From assembly GCA_024641305.1 (NCBI GenBank), contig JAHEDI010000002.1, positions 118,306 through 169,007 of the forward strand: a stretch of DNA of 50,702 nucleotides, given 5' to 3'. Positions 1-8,084 of this stretch are shown piece by piece. The notes under the pieces are model-generated. The model did not search any database and was not told where the DNA came from. It was given only the letters and a program-made list of their open reading frames with translations. The translations under genes and the position numbers were made by a program. The stretch's first letter is position 1. Each line of letters starts with the position of its first letter. The stretch is from a bacterium. Lineage in GTDB: Bacteria > Actinomycetota > Acidimicrobiia > Spongiisociales > JAENVV01.

Positions 1-115
1 CACCCGAACCCTGGGTTCTCACCCGAACCCTGGGTTAAACCCAGGGTTCTAGCACGCGGAAATCGACCGCTGGAGCCCGGAGAATAACCCAGGGTTCGGG
101 CAGGAACCCAGGGTT
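1..115. repeat. cluster of five AACCC(T/A)GGGTT palindromes
   Basis: Five copies of the 11-base palindrome AACCCTGGGTT or AACCCAGGGTT lie at 7-17, 26-36, 38-48, 86-96 and 105-115. The first two sit in a 17-base direct repeat (CACCCGAACCCTGGGTT at 1-17 and 20-36). The copy at 86-100 is the same unit in inverted orientation (AACCCAGGGTTCGGG). The cluster lies downstream of the minus-strand gene ending at 181. It could be an extragenic palindromic repeat, a protein-binding array or a transcript end; the sequence alone does not decide. Confidence 0.8.
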
Positions 116-180
116 CCAGCAACCGGTATCGGCGTTGGGTTCGCTGAGCGGGGGGTTGGGGAGGTGGGAAATGGTGGAGT

Positions 181-1182
181 TCAGGTGGCGTCGGCTGCGT
201 TGAGGACCCAGGCGTAGCCGGTCTGCGGGTCCTCGACCGCTATCCGACAAGCCCAGCCGGTCGACGGATACAGGTCCGACCACCAATACCAGCGCAACTC
301 GGCTCCGGCCGCCCCCAACTCTTCAGGATCTGGCGGCCATTCGTCGGTGAACTCGGTGAGGCATGCCAGGGCCCACCACGCGGCGAATCGACCTGATGCG
401 CCGCCGGTCCGTTGGCCGTGGGCGCCCCCGCCCGAAGCGGTCCATGCCATCAGCGCCATCGCCTGGTCCAATCGGATCTCGGTCATCTCGGCCTGCTTGA
501 GACCAAGCGCGGCGACTGCCGATGCGGCAGTTCCCTCCACAGCCAACGCTTCTGCCGTACCATTCGAGTGCTCGGTCCAGGTGGCCGCAAGATGAGCAAG
601 CGCTTCGGTCGTTTCGAGATCGGTGATGACCTCCCCGGGAGCTCCGAGTGAGACGATCACCCCGGGCTCGACGGCAGGAGGATCGGCCTCGACTCGATCT
701 GCCTTGTACTTCGGTAGGGCGTATTCGGGTTCCCAGCGCGAGAGAGCCACGGGTACTTCCAATACCGGGTTGGCATCAGATGGGGGATCGCCGCGTAATG
801 CCCGCTCGTAGCCCACGATGTCACGAGACGGACCGACTGGCAGGAAAGGCGCGAGCTCGTCCCAGGAATGGGAGGTGGCGGCCACCTCCGTGAGTGGACC
901 GAGCGTGAATCGGCTTGCCAGAGAATCGACGACCGCTGCAGCGAGGTCAGGATCGGCTTCGAGGGCCAGCCGATAGTCCACATGGTGGGCGACGCCCCAG
1001 AGCTGTTTGCCGCGTTCAACCGCCTCGTGGCACCGGTCGCGCAGGTCGATCATTCCGGACCAATCCCGGCGCCCGGCAAGTGCATCGACCCTTCGAATGA
1101 GCGGATCGGGTTGGCCGAGATCTATGAGCTCCGGAATTGAGAGATGGTCGAGGGATGGGGGCGGTATGTCGTCTGTCGTCAC
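181..1182 (-). CDS. conserved hypothetical protein, 333 aa
   Basis: I do not recognise the family. The protein is soluble-looking, with no signal peptide or membrane segment. It is rich in Ala, Trp and acidic residues, has a central variable part, and ends in a Trp/Tyr-rich block (LRWYWWSD) that is probably the most conserved portion. The start is taken as GTG at 1182. It overlaps the stop of the upstream sulfurtransferase as GTGA and has a GAGGAG ribosome site about 9 bases before it; the GTG at 1191 is too close to that site. The overlap implies translational coupling with the sulfurtransferase, which is the only hint about its role. Confidence 0.75.
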   Translation of the reverse strand: MTTDDIPPPSLDHLSIPELIDLGQPDPLIRRVDALAGRRDWSGMIDLRDRCHEAVERGKQLWGVAHHVDYRLALEADPDLAAAVVDSLASRFTLGPLTEVAATSHSWDELAPFLPVGPSRDIVGYERALRGDPPSDANPVLEVPVALSRWEPEYALPKYKADRVEADPPAVEPGVIVSLGAPGEVITDLETTEALAHLAATWTEHSNGTAEALAVEGTAASAVAALGLKQAEMTEIRLDQAMALMAWTASGGGAHGQRTGGASGRFAAWWALACLTEFTDEWPPDPEELGAAGAELRWYWWSDLYPSTGWACRIAVEDPQTGYAWVLNAADAT

Positions 1183-2063
1183 GGTGACCACTCCTCATTG
1201 GAGCCTGGTTCTCGATCGTTGGCGGCGGCCAACTCTGCTCGGGTACCGTCGTCGGCTACATCCGTCCCGGCGATGGCCACAGGCATGCCGCCTCCGACCC
1301 AATCCGACCACGATCCGACATACAGCCGCGGGAGCGGGAGACCTGCCACGGCGTGGGCGAGGATGACATAACAGGCAGTGACTCCGCTTCCACAGTAGGC
1401 GATGGCGTCGTGACCGTCTGTGAGGCGGAGGGCAAGTTCGGAGGTCGGGAGCATACGGCCACCCCTGGTCAGGCTTTCGTGCGGGATATTGATCGCCCCC
1501 CGAATGTGGCCGGCGACCGGATCGATGGGTTCGAATTCGCCGCGGTAACGGGCGGCCGCCCTTGCATCGATGAGGGTGGCCGTCGATGGCCGCGTGGCGA
1601 CCTCGGTCCGGGTCGCCTGGTCATCGGTCCGAATATTCACTTCATAGTCGACAGGCGGGTAGGTCGGTTGGACGGAGGTCTGTGAGCCGCCTGCCTGAAT
1701 CCAGGCCGGCCAGCCGCCATCGAGAACGGCCACGTGCTCGTGACCAAGATGGCGGAGCATCCACCACAAGCGTGCCGCCGTAGAACCATGATCTGCGTCG
1801 TAGATGACCACCTGGTGATCGCGCCCGATACCAAGTGCCCCGATCCTTCTGGCAAACGTGCCGAGGTCGGGGAGGGGGTGTCGGCCGCCTCCCTCGTGCC
1901 CGGCCAGGTCACGCTCAAGATCGAGAAACTGGGCGCCCGGAACATGACCGATGGCGTATTCCCGGCGTCCCTTCTCAGGTTCGCCAAGGAATGAGCGCAC
2001 ATCAAGCAGGCGCATCGAGGGATCATTGAGATGTGAGGCGAGCCATTCGGCGCTGACAATCAT
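1179..2063 (-). CDS. sseA: thiosulfate / 3-mercaptopyruvate sulfurtransferase
   Basis: A two-domain rhodanese of 294 aa, the usual length. The N-terminal domain (about 5-125) lacks a catalytic cysteine: the loop after VVIYDA carries Asp and His, as is normal for the inactive half. The C-terminal domain (about 160-275) has the active loop CGSGVTA with Cys224, the form found in mercaptopyruvate/thiosulfate sulfurtransferases. The family moves sulfane sulfur from mercaptopyruvate or thiosulfate to thiols or cyanide in the cytoplasm; the exact donor cannot be read from sequence. A CATACT box lies 6 bases before the ATG and may be a variant leaderless promoter. It is the first gene of a two-gene unit with the 333-aa protein. 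Confidence 0.9.
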   Translation of the reverse strand: MIVSAEWLASHLNDPSMRLLDVRSFLGEPEKGRREYAIGHVPGAQFLDLERDLAGHEGGGRHPLPDLGTFARRIGALGIGRDHQVVIYDADHGSTAARLWWMLRHLGHEHVAVLDGGWPAWIQAGGSQTSVQPTYPPVDYEVNIRTDDQATRTEVATRPSTATLIDARAAARYRGEFEPIDPVAGHIRGAINIPHESLTRGGRMLPTSELALRLTDGHDAIAYCGSGVTACYVILAHAVAGLPLPRLYVGSWSDWVGGGMPVAIAGTDVADDGTRAELAAANDREPGSNEEWSP

Positions 2064-2084
2064 GCCGGCAGTATGGCAGTGCGT

Positions 2085-2519
2085 TCAGACCTCTTCGTCA
2101 AGGTCCTTCCGGAGTTGGTCGATGTCTTCTGCGTCAACCCCTTCATCAGGGCTAATCGTTTCGGTGGAATTCGGGGCCTCGGATGATGCCTCTTTGGACT
2201 CATCGGCATCGGGCGACGCGGCGTTCGTCTTGCGTTGGGTGGTTTTGGCACTGATGTCCGAGACGGATTCGGAGATGGCATCCCCGAGGTTCTTCATCGT
2301 CGTCTTGGCCTTGCGCTTGAATTCATCATCGCGGACTACGTCGCCGATGGAGCTGAACAGGCGCTCCAGACCCTCACCGATTGTGTTGAGAGCGTTCTTG
2401 ACATCGTCCGAGTCGGGAGACTCGTCCTCTTCGTCAGCCTCCTTCTGATCGTAGCGCTCCTTGAACGCATCTTTGAGGCTGGCGAAGTCGTCACCGACTG
2501 ACTTCCATCGTTCACTCAT
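2085..2519 (-). CDS. small acidic coiled hypothetical protein, 144 aa
   Basis: The protein is strongly charged and helical. It has a lysine/acid-rich N-terminal helix (about 1-35), a middle segment with spaced hydrophobics (NTIGEGLERLFSSIG) and a disordered Ser/Glu/Asp tail. It has no signal peptide, membrane segment or catalytic motif. It resembles short conserved actinobacterial proteins of unknown role, and I cannot name the family. AAGGGA lies 7 bases before the ATG. It is transcribed away from the exonuclease gene at 2592, and the two share a 72-base divergent region. Confidence 0.7.
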   Translation of the reverse strand: MSERWKSVGDDFASLKDAFKERYDQKEADEEDESPDSDDVKNALNTIGEGLERLFSSIGDVVRDDEFKRKAKTTMKNLGDAISESVSDISAKTTQRKTNAASPDADESKEASSEAPNSTETISPDEGVDAEDIDQLRKDLDEEV

Positions 2520-2578
2520 AATCTGTCCCTTCGTCCGTTAATTGAAATGTACCGCACCAGCGGCTGTATTGATCGGCC

Positions 2579-2584
2579 TACGAT
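2579..2584 (+). promoter_or_regulatory. -10 element TACGAT, leaderless start
   Basis: TACGAT lies 7 bases before the ATG at 2592, so transcription would begin at the start codon itself. This supports 2592 over the in-frame ATG at 2547, which lies upstream of the element. Confidence 0.65.
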
Positions 2585-2591
2585 GCCCCTT

Positions 2592-3461
2592 ATGAAGCTG
2601 CATTTACTCGACGCCACCTATGAGTTGTTCCGGGCCCATTTCGGGCGGCCACCCCGAAACGCCCCGGACGGGACCCCGATTGCGGCGGTTCACGGCTTGC
2701 TTGAGACGGTCCTTGGATTGCTTCGCGAGTCCGAGACCACCCATCTCGCAGCAGCTACGGACAAGGTTGTTGTGTCGTTTCGCAACGACATGTACGACGG
2801 CTATAAGACAGGCGAAGGCATCGAGCCCGAGCTTCTGGCGCAATTTCCGATCGCCGAGCGGGGGCTCAGGGCCATGGGAGTCGTCACTTGGGAGATGGTC
2901 GAATTCGAAGCCGATGATGCCCTGGCAACCGGAGCACTCAAGTATGCCGACGATTTCGATCAAATCGTGATCGCCACGCCGGACAAGGACTGCGCCCAAT
3001 GCGTGATTGACGACTTTGTTGTCATGCTGGATCGTCGCAGGCAGGTTGTCATGGACGAAGCAGGTGTTTGGGAGAAATTCGGCGTCGGCCCCATTTCGAT
3101 CCCCGACTATCTGGCGCTGGTGGGAGATGCCGCGGATGGAATTCCCGGCGTCCCGGCCTGGGGGGCCAAGTCGGCATCGGCACTATTGGCGGAGTACACG
3201 CGGTTGGACCAGATTCCGGCAGACGAGTCTCATTGGTCGATTTCTGTTCGAGGGGCGGCCCGTCTGGCTGCTTCATTGAGAGAGAATATTCAGGATGCGT
3301 TGCTCTTCAGAGAACTGACGACGCTCCGGCGAGATGTTCCTCTCATGGAGACGCCAGACGAACTGCGGTGGCGGGGGGCAAAGCGATCTGAATTCGAAGC
3401 GCTGTGTGACGAGTTTGGGTTTGGTGAGCTAAAAACCAGACCGCACGTTTGGCAGGATTAG
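2592..3461 (+). CDS. 5'-3' exonuclease (PolA N-terminal / flap-endonuclease-like)
   Basis: A stand-alone 289-aa protein of the family that forms the N-terminal domain of DNA polymerase I; these remove RNA primers and 5' flaps with two metal ions. Visible motifs are an N-terminal LLDATYELFR strand-helix, YDGYKTG (the usual YPxYK region), FEADDALATGAL and ATPDKDCAQ with metal-binding Asp/Glu residues, and LVGDAADGIPGVPAWGAKSA, the helix-hairpin-helix DNA clamp. The loop TPDKDC and the N-terminus differ from PolA, so it is a diverged paralogue rather than a broken polymerase. It ends 5 bases from the convergent thioredoxin gene. The leaderless promoter sets the start at 2592. Confidence 0.85.
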   Translation: MKLHLLDATYELFRAHFGRPPRNAPDGTPIAAVHGLLETVLGLLRESETTHLAAATDKVVVSFRNDMYDGYKTGEGIEPELLAQFPIAERGLRAMGVVTWEMVEFEADDALATGALKYADDFDQIVIATPDKDCAQCVIDDFVVMLDRRRQVVMDEAGVWEKFGVGPISIPDYLALVGDAADGIPGVPAWGAKSASALLAEYTRLDQIPADESHWSISVRGAARLAASLRENIQDALLFRELTTLRRDVPLMETPDELRWRGAKRSEFEALCDEFGFGELKTRPHVWQD

Positions 3462-3466
3462 TCGGG

Positions 3467-3847
3467 CTAGTCGATCGCCGGAACTGCCCCTGCGTCGCTT
3501 ATGACCTTGATGAGGGCGTCTTTCTTAATGAGGCCGGTGCCCTTCCACCGCTGGTGAAGGCGCACGGCTTTGGCGTCTTTGGCAGATGCCAACACGACGA
3601 ACGTTGGGGTGGACATGACCTTGAACCGTTGTACGAGCTCGGGAGCGTGGGCAACATTCACCTTTGCGACCGCCAATCCGCCCGCGAACTGATCAGCAAT
3701 TTCAGTGACAATGCCGTCCATTGCCTGGCATGGCGCGCAGCCTTTTTGAAAGAAGTCAACGAGGACCGGACCGTCTACGGTGAGGTCGTTCATTTCTTCG
3801 AGAGTTGTGATGTGAGTTGGTTTGGTTTTCTTGTTTCGTTTGAACAT
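3467..3847 (-). CDS. thioredoxin-family protein
   Basis: A 126-aa thioredoxin fold: VLVDFFQKGCAPCQAMDGIV carries a CAPC redox motif, and MSTPTFVVL carries the cis-Pro loop. CAPC replaces the usual CGPC, so the redox potential may differ. A short basic N-terminal tail precedes the fold, and there is no signal peptide, so it should be cytoplasmic. ATG at 3847 is chosen because AAGGA lies just upstream; a TTG at 3859 overlapping the previous stop is the alternative. It is the last gene of a coupled set with the zinc-ribbon protein and NhaA. Confidence 0.85.
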   Translation of the reverse strand: MFKRNKKTKPTHITTLEEMNDLTVDGPVLVDFFQKGCAPCQAMDGIVTEIADQFAGGLAVAKVNVAHAPELVQRFKVMSTPTFVVLASAKDAKAVRLHQRWKGTGLIKKDALIKVISDAGAVPAID

Positions 3848-3855
3848 ATGTTCCT

Positions 3856-4035
3856 TCAACCCGATTCGTCTACAGAATCATCCCAATAGACCAGATCGAA
3901 TCGGTCCCAGCAGTCGGCGCATCGATAAGCGATGATGTCTCCTGGCAAAAACGGGTCGTCGGTGGGGCGTTGAGTGAGCAATGAGGCTACGCCACCACAT
4001 TCGACACAGTCGATCGTCTCGGGAGGGAGGTTCAC
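3856..4035 (-). CDS. small zinc-ribbon protein, 59 aa
   Basis: The coding frame runs from GTG at 4035 to TGA at 3856. It contains two CxxC knuckles, CVEC near residue 10 and CADC near residue 39, followed by an aromatic/acidic tail (WDRFDLVYWDD). Two CxxC pairs about 25 residues apart fit a zinc ribbon. The start overlaps the nhaA stop as GTGA, which indicates translational coupling, and its own stop lies 9 bases before the thioredoxin ATG. No function can be assigned. Possibilities are a redox-sensitive regulator or a metal-binding partner of the thioredoxin (inference). Confidence 0.75.
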   Translation of the reverse strand: MNLPPETIDCVECGGVASLLTQRPTDDPFLPGDIIAYRCADCWDRFDLVYWDDSVDESG

Positions 4036-5423
4036 GCCTCTGACGGCGCCGACTCGTGAGGAGTGTGCTCGCCACCCAAGTGGGTAGGTTTGATCCTGCG
4101 AAGGAACAGGTAGCCCAACATACCGGAGGTCGCCGAACCAGCGAAAATCCCGACCTTGGCCCGGTCAGCGAGCTCCGCATGAACGGGGAAGGCCAGTCCG
4201 GCGACAAACAAAGCCACGGTGAAGCCGATCCCCGCCAGCATGGCGACGCCGATGACATGGGGCCATTCGGTGTTGGAAGGCAGCTTGCCGATGCCAGACT
4301 TGACCGCCAGCCAGGTCGCCGTCGTGATTCCGATCGATTTGCCGAATATGAGTCCGAACGCCACGCCGAGCGCAATAGGGTGGGTGATGGCGTCGCCGAT
4401 CGACACGCCTTCGAAGCGGATCCCGGCGTTGGCCAATGCGAAGACCGGCACAATGGCGAACGAGCTCCACAAGTGCAAGGAGTTCTCCAGTCGATTGAGC
4501 GGTGAGACCGACTCGGTCGCCAACCTGGCGAGCGCCAGCGCTTCTTCATCTACCTTGTCGCGGGAGAATTCTGTCCCGTCGTCGTCGGGGTATGTGTCGA
4601 TGATTCGGCGGGCGAGCTGATCGAACTGTTTTGATCCGATCAGCGGGTTGGCAGGCGTGAGGAGGCCGATGGCAACCCCGGCCAAAGTGGCGTGCACCCC
4701 CGACTCGAGGAAGAAGAACCAGGTCACCAAGGCCAACGAGACATAGAACGAGACTGCCCGGACCCCGGCCCGGTTGGCGGCGTATATGACTGCTAGTCCA
4801 ACAAGCCCGGCTGCTAAATAGGCGAACGAAAGATCGCTCGTATAGAAGGTGGCGATGACGAGGATGGCTCCGATGTCGTCGGCGATCGCCAAGGCCAGTA
4901 GGAAGAGTTTGGCCCCGACCGGTACCCGGCGTCCCAGGAGCGCCACCACGCCGACTGAGAATGCAATGTCCGTTGCCATGGGGATACCCCAGCCATGCAC
5001 CCCTTCGCTTCCGGCGACGAATAGGACGTAGATCGCCGCCGGCACGACCATTCCCCCAAGGGCGGCGATGGCAGGGAGTGCGGCGGCCCGACGGTCCTTG
5101 AGTTCGCCGCTGACCAGTTCGCGTTTGATCTCCAGGCCCACCACAAAGAAGAATATGGCCATGAATCCATCGTTGATGACCTCGCGTAGTGCCTCTTCGA
5201 AGTGGATGGGACCAATGGAGAAGGCTACGTGTGTCTCCCAGAAGGTTGCATAGCTCTCGCCGCCTGGCATGTTCGCCCATGTCAGCGCCACGATCGCCGC
5301 GACCATGAGGACGATGCCGGAGGCGGCTTCGGTGTCTGTGAAGGCCAGTGCTGGTCGTACAAATCGACGGGGTACGAACCGATCTGAGTCGACCCAGGTG
5401 GTCAGGGCGGGGTCTTGGGCCAT
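4032..5423 (-). CDS. nhaA: Na+/H+ antiporter NhaA
   Basis: A 463-aa inner-membrane antiporter that exports Na+ in exchange for protons. About a dozen hydrophobic segments are visible. ATDIAFSVG (Asp152) and AIADDIGA (Asp182, Asp183) match the ion-binding aspartates that are D133, D163 and D164 in E. coli NhaA. An acidic loop (about 285-325, with TYPDDDGTEF) makes it longer than the E. coli protein, and the C-terminal tail is charged. ATG at 5423 is preferred to the TTG at 5444. TAGCCT lies 11 bases upstream and may be the -10. It is translationally coupled to the zinc-ribbon gene. Confidence 0.93.
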   Translation of the reverse strand: MAQDPALTTWVDSDRFVPRRFVRPALAFTDTEAASGIVLMVAAIVALTWANMPGGESYATFWETHVAFSIGPIHFEEALREVINDGFMAIFFFVVGLEIKRELVSGELKDRRAAALPAIAALGGMVVPAAIYVLFVAGSEGVHGWGIPMATDIAFSVGVVALLGRRVPVGAKLFLLALAIADDIGAILVIATFYTSDLSFAYLAAGLVGLAVIYAANRAGVRAVSFYVSLALVTWFFFLESGVHATLAGVAIGLLTPANPLIGSKQFDQLARRIIDTYPDDDGTEFSRDKVDEEALALARLATESVSPLNRLENSLHLWSSFAIVPVFALANAGIRFEGVSIGDAITHPIALGVAFGLIFGKSIGITTATWLAVKSGIGKLPSNTEWPHVIGVAMLAGIGFTVALFVAGLAFPVHAELADRAKVGIFAGSATSGMLGYLFLRRIKPTHLGGEHTPHESAPSEA

Positions 5424-5449
5424 AGTTAGGTGACAGGCTACCAATATTG

Positions 5450-5472
5450 GTGGGCTGGCGAAGTCAGCCCAC
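5450..5472 (-). terminator. possible terminator hairpin
   Basis: GTGGGCTG and CAGCCCAC form an 8-base-pair stem with a 7-base loop directly after the stop of the 181-aa gene. The perfect palindrome CCAATATTGG (5441-5450) follows. There is no clear T tract, so it may be a weak terminator, and the palindrome may instead belong to the nhaA promoter region. Confidence 0.45.
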
Positions 5473-6017
5473 TACTTCATTGACCGAAGAAATGCGTCAA
5501 AGGCCGATTCGTCGAAATCGTCGACGGGTCCGACCATGATGGCTACGGCTGCGTTGCCGCTACTGGCCGGAAACACCACGATGTCCTGGCGCATGTCTAC
5601 GCCACGATCCTGTCCGATGAGCGTGTCGACGGTCCGGATTTCTCCTGCGACCAAGACTTGTCTTGACCCGGCGTATTCGTAGTTGTTGCCGAACCCCGCT
5701 TGTCGCTGGAACGCATCCCGGGCTTCGGCTTCCGCTCCCTCGAAGTCGGCGTCGGGCGTCTCGACCAGCATGAGCACCTTGTTGTCGTCGTCGGTATGGG
5801 CGGCCATCATCAACTTGAGTCCGAGGACGTCCATGCCAAAGACCGGCTCGAATTCTTCCGGCAAGGTGTTGATGCTGATCTCCTGGCCGATGTTGGCCGC
5901 GTTCTCAGGACCGGCAATGAAGCGTCCGGAGAAACGGACGATGGCGAACACCGTAACCGCCCCGAGCAGTATGAAGGCACCTATTACCGAGAGTATGATC
6001 TTGGTGGTCTTTGACAT
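5472..6017 (-). CDS. membrane-anchored hypothetical protein, 181 aa
   Basis: A short cytoplasmic N-terminus (MSKTTK) is followed by one hydrophobic segment (about 7-30) that is a signal anchor or uncleaved signal. The rest is a mixed alpha/beta domain of about 145 residues outside the membrane, with no cysteines. I see no catalytic motif and do not recognise the family. AAAGGA lies 5 bases before the ATG. It stands between aldolase and nhaA on the same strand, but a hairpin after its stop suggests that its transcript ends before nhaA. Confidence 0.75.
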   Translation of the reverse strand: MSKTTKIILSVIGAFILLGAVTVFAIVRFSGRFIAGPENAANIGQEISINTLPEEFEPVFGMDVLGLKLMMAAHTDDDNKVLMLVETPDADFEGAEAEARDAFQRQAGFGNNYEYAGSRQVLVAGEIRTVDTLIGQDRGVDMRQDIVVFPASSGNAAVAIMVGPVDDFDESAFDAFLRSMK

Positions 6018-6105
6018 TGGAATCCTTTGAGCTTCCCTCCAAGACGCACCCGACGGTACGCGGGTTCCGCCACAGGCCGAGAAGGCCCCCGCCTGGTCCG
6101 GAGGC

Positions 6106-7134
6106 CTAGCCGATCGACGTTCCGACCGACTTGAGGTCCTGGCAGGCTCGCGTTACCCGATCGGCCATCGACTGCTCGGCCTTTTTCATATAGGAGCGTG
6201 GGTCGTATAGTTTCTTGTCACCGACATCGCCGTCGACTTTGAGGACACCCGCGTAGTTGGTCATCATGTGATCCACGATTGGTCGGGTCAGGGCGTATTG
6301 GGTGTCTGTGTCGACGTTCATTTTGATAACCCCGTAGCCGAGCGTCTCGTGGATCTCCTCAAGGGACGATCCTGAACCGCCGTGGAATACCAGATCGTGT
6401 CGACCCTCGGGCCCATATTTGGCCTCCATGGCTGCCTGGCCATCCCTGAGGATCGTAGGATCGAGCTTGACGGCGCCCGGTTTGTAGACCCCGTGGACGT
6501 TGCCGAACACGGCGGCCAGCAAGTATCGACCGCGCTCACCGGTGCCGAGTTTCTCAGCAACAGCCACCATGTCCTCGGGACTGGTGTAGAGCTTTTGCCG
6601 GTCGATGTTTTCGTGATCCATCGCGTCCTCGACCCCGCCGACGATGCCAATTTCGAGCTCAAGGATGACATCGACGTCGGCGCATTCGTCGAGCAATGCA
6701 TCAGCCAGTGCCAGGTTGTCAGCCAGAGGAAGATTGGAGGCATCCAACATGTGACTCTGGAAGATGGGACCGAGACCGGCCGCCTTACGCTGGCGGGAGA
6801 CCTCCAGCAATGGTCGGATGTACGTGTCGACTTTGTCGGGTTGGCAGTGGTCGGTGTGCAGGGCGACATTGATCGGGTAGTGGGCGGCCACCACATGAGC
6901 GAATTCGCTCAAGGCTTCCGCCCCGCGCGGCATGTCCTTGAGGGATAACCCGGACAAGAACTCACCGCCACCGGTCGAAACCTGGACGATTCCATCGGAT
7001 TCCGCCTCGGCAAACCCCCGCAGGGCTGCGTTGAGACTCTCCGATGAAGTGACATTGATGGCGGGGAGGGCGAAACCATTCTGTCGGGCGGAGTCGATCA
7101 TCGCCCGGTATTTCTCGGGAGTTGCGATGGGCAT
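6106..7134 (-). CDS. fba: class II fructose-bisphosphate aldolase
   Basis: A 342-aa zinc-dependent aldolase of glycolysis and gluconeogenesis that splits fructose-1,6-bisphosphate into two triose phosphates. ALHTDHC holds the catalytic Asp95 and zinc ligand His96. ELEIGIVGG, FGNVHGVYKPG, FHGGSGSS and KMNVDTDTQ are the remaining metal- and phosphate-binding loops. Length and motifs fit the class IIA type (E. coli FbaA). The true start is ATG at 7134, with AAGGA 5 bases upstream; the open frame continues to 7380, but that part overlaps the divergent gene and is not protein-like. Confidence 0.94.
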   Translation of the reverse strand: MPIATPEKYRAMIDSARQNGFALPAINVTSSESLNAALRGFAEAESDGIVQVSTGGGEFLSGLSLKDMPRGAEALSEFAHVVAAHYPINVALHTDHCQPDKVDTYIRPLLEVSRQRKAAGLGPIFQSHMLDASNLPLADNLALADALLDECADVDVILELEIGIVGGVEDAMDHENIDRQKLYTSPEDMVAVAEKLGTGERGRYLLAAVFGNVHGVYKPGAVKLDPTILRDGQAAMEAKYGPEGRHDLVFHGGSGSSLEEIHETLGYGVIKMNVDTDTQYALTRPIVDHMMTNYAGVLKVDGDVGDKKLYDPRSYMKKAEQSMADRVTRACQDLKSVGTSIG

Positions 7135-7181
7135 GGCGTCCTTCTTCCGGTTTTCGACGTGCTGTCTGAATTGTCTGCCTC

Positions 7182-7187
7182 TACGGT
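7182..7187 (+). promoter_or_regulatory. -10 element TACGGT, leaderless start
   Basis: TACGGT lies 7 bases before the ATG at 7195, which makes this start preferable to the in-frame ATG at 7159. Confidence 0.6.
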
Positions 7188-7194
7188 AACAAAT

Positions 7195-7617
7195 ATGAAA
7201 CAGGCAAAAGATCAGTCCCGCTTCAAAAAGGGTCTCTATACAGTCCTCGGCTTGCTTTTTTCCGGCCTGGCCATTGCCGGGGCGGTATTGCCGTTGGTGC
7301 CAGTCACGATCAACGTCATCGTGGCCGGTTTCTTCTTCGCTATGGGCTCGGAGCGGTTCGATGCCTGGTTGACGAACCACAAGGTGTTCGGCCCCATCAT
7401 CACGAACTATCGATCGGGGGCGGGGTTCACCATCAAAGGCAAGACCATCGCGGTCTCTGCGATGAGCACCTCGATTCTCTTGTCAACCATTTATGCGCTC
7501 ACCAATGGTGCTCCGGCGATGGTCGCCTACTTCATGACCGCCATCTGGGCATATGCGGCCTGGTTCATTCTGAAGCAGCCGACCAAAGCGATTCCCGACT
7601 TGGCGGCGAAGTCCTAA
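7195..7617 (+). CDS. DUF454 (YbaN-like) membrane protein
   Basis: A 140-aa inner-membrane protein. The first hydrophobic region (about 13-47) is followed by the DUF454 signature area FAMGSERFDAWLTNHKVFGPIITNYRSG, which is usually SSPRFHxWLxxHxxFGPxIxxYR. Two more hydrophobic segments (about 80-125) complete the usual topology. The family is widespread and its biochemical role is unknown. It is divergent from fba across 60 bases. Confidence 0.85.
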   Translation: MKQAKDQSRFKKGLYTVLGLLFSGLAIAGAVLPLVPVTINVIVAGFFFAMGSERFDAWLTNHKVFGPIITNYRSGAGFTIKGKTIAVSAMSTSILLSTIYALTNGAPAMVAYFMTAIWAYAAWFILKQPTKAIPDLAAKS

Positions 7618-7623
7618 CGGGGC

Positions 7624-7851
7624 TTAGGCGAGGCCGGTGAGGCGAGCCTGCAGTCCGTAGACTCTGGCGGGCGGCCGACGTGGGATCGGTCGCGCCTGAT
7701 CGTAAATCCGATAGATCCGCGGTTGCGGCGACAGGGTCACATGTACCTCGTGGCAGACCGAACAGGTGATTTGGGTCAGATGCTGTGAGGCGTGGCGTCG
7801 CTGGTGATCGTGTCCAACCACCTGACACTTGAGGGAGCGCAATGCATTCAT
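7624..7851 (-). CDS. small Cys/His-rich protein, 75 aa
   Basis: The N-terminal half carries a Cys at about residue 8, HDH near 13-15, further histidines and then CSVCHEVHVTL, which could be a zinc-binding knuckle. The C-terminal half is basic with prolines (RPIPRRPP). The pattern resembles small Cys-His proteins that begin with a C-x-GHDH motif, but I cannot name the family. ATG at 7851 has a GGAGAGG site 8 bases upstream. An upstream in-frame ATG at 7905 would add a less protein-like extension. It is convergent with the DUF454 gene, with 6 bases between. Confidence 0.55.
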   Translation of the reverse strand: MNALRSLKCQVVGHDHQRRHASQHLTQITCSVCHEVHVTLSPQPRIYRIYDQARPIPRRPPARVYGLQARLTGLA

Positions 7852-8084
7852 CTGTCGGCCTCTCCATACCTGCGGCCCTAGCCGTGCCCCCTGTGAAGCA
7901 ATCATATGCGTCGCGCGGGCAGTCGCGCAAGGGATATGTGCGTTACGGATTCTGACCGGTGGTCACGATCCTGGCGGGCGGAGCGACCTGGATCGCAAAC
8001 TCGAGCGCGCGTCGGCAAATGACGGACTATGAGGCCATACGATCCTTGAACCTCTTTGAGAACATCAAGCAGTCGAGACGAGTG

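Noticed and set aside
7135-7380. N-terminal extension of the aldolase frame
   Set aside because: It overlaps the divergent DUF454 gene, and a good ribosome site precedes ATG 7134.
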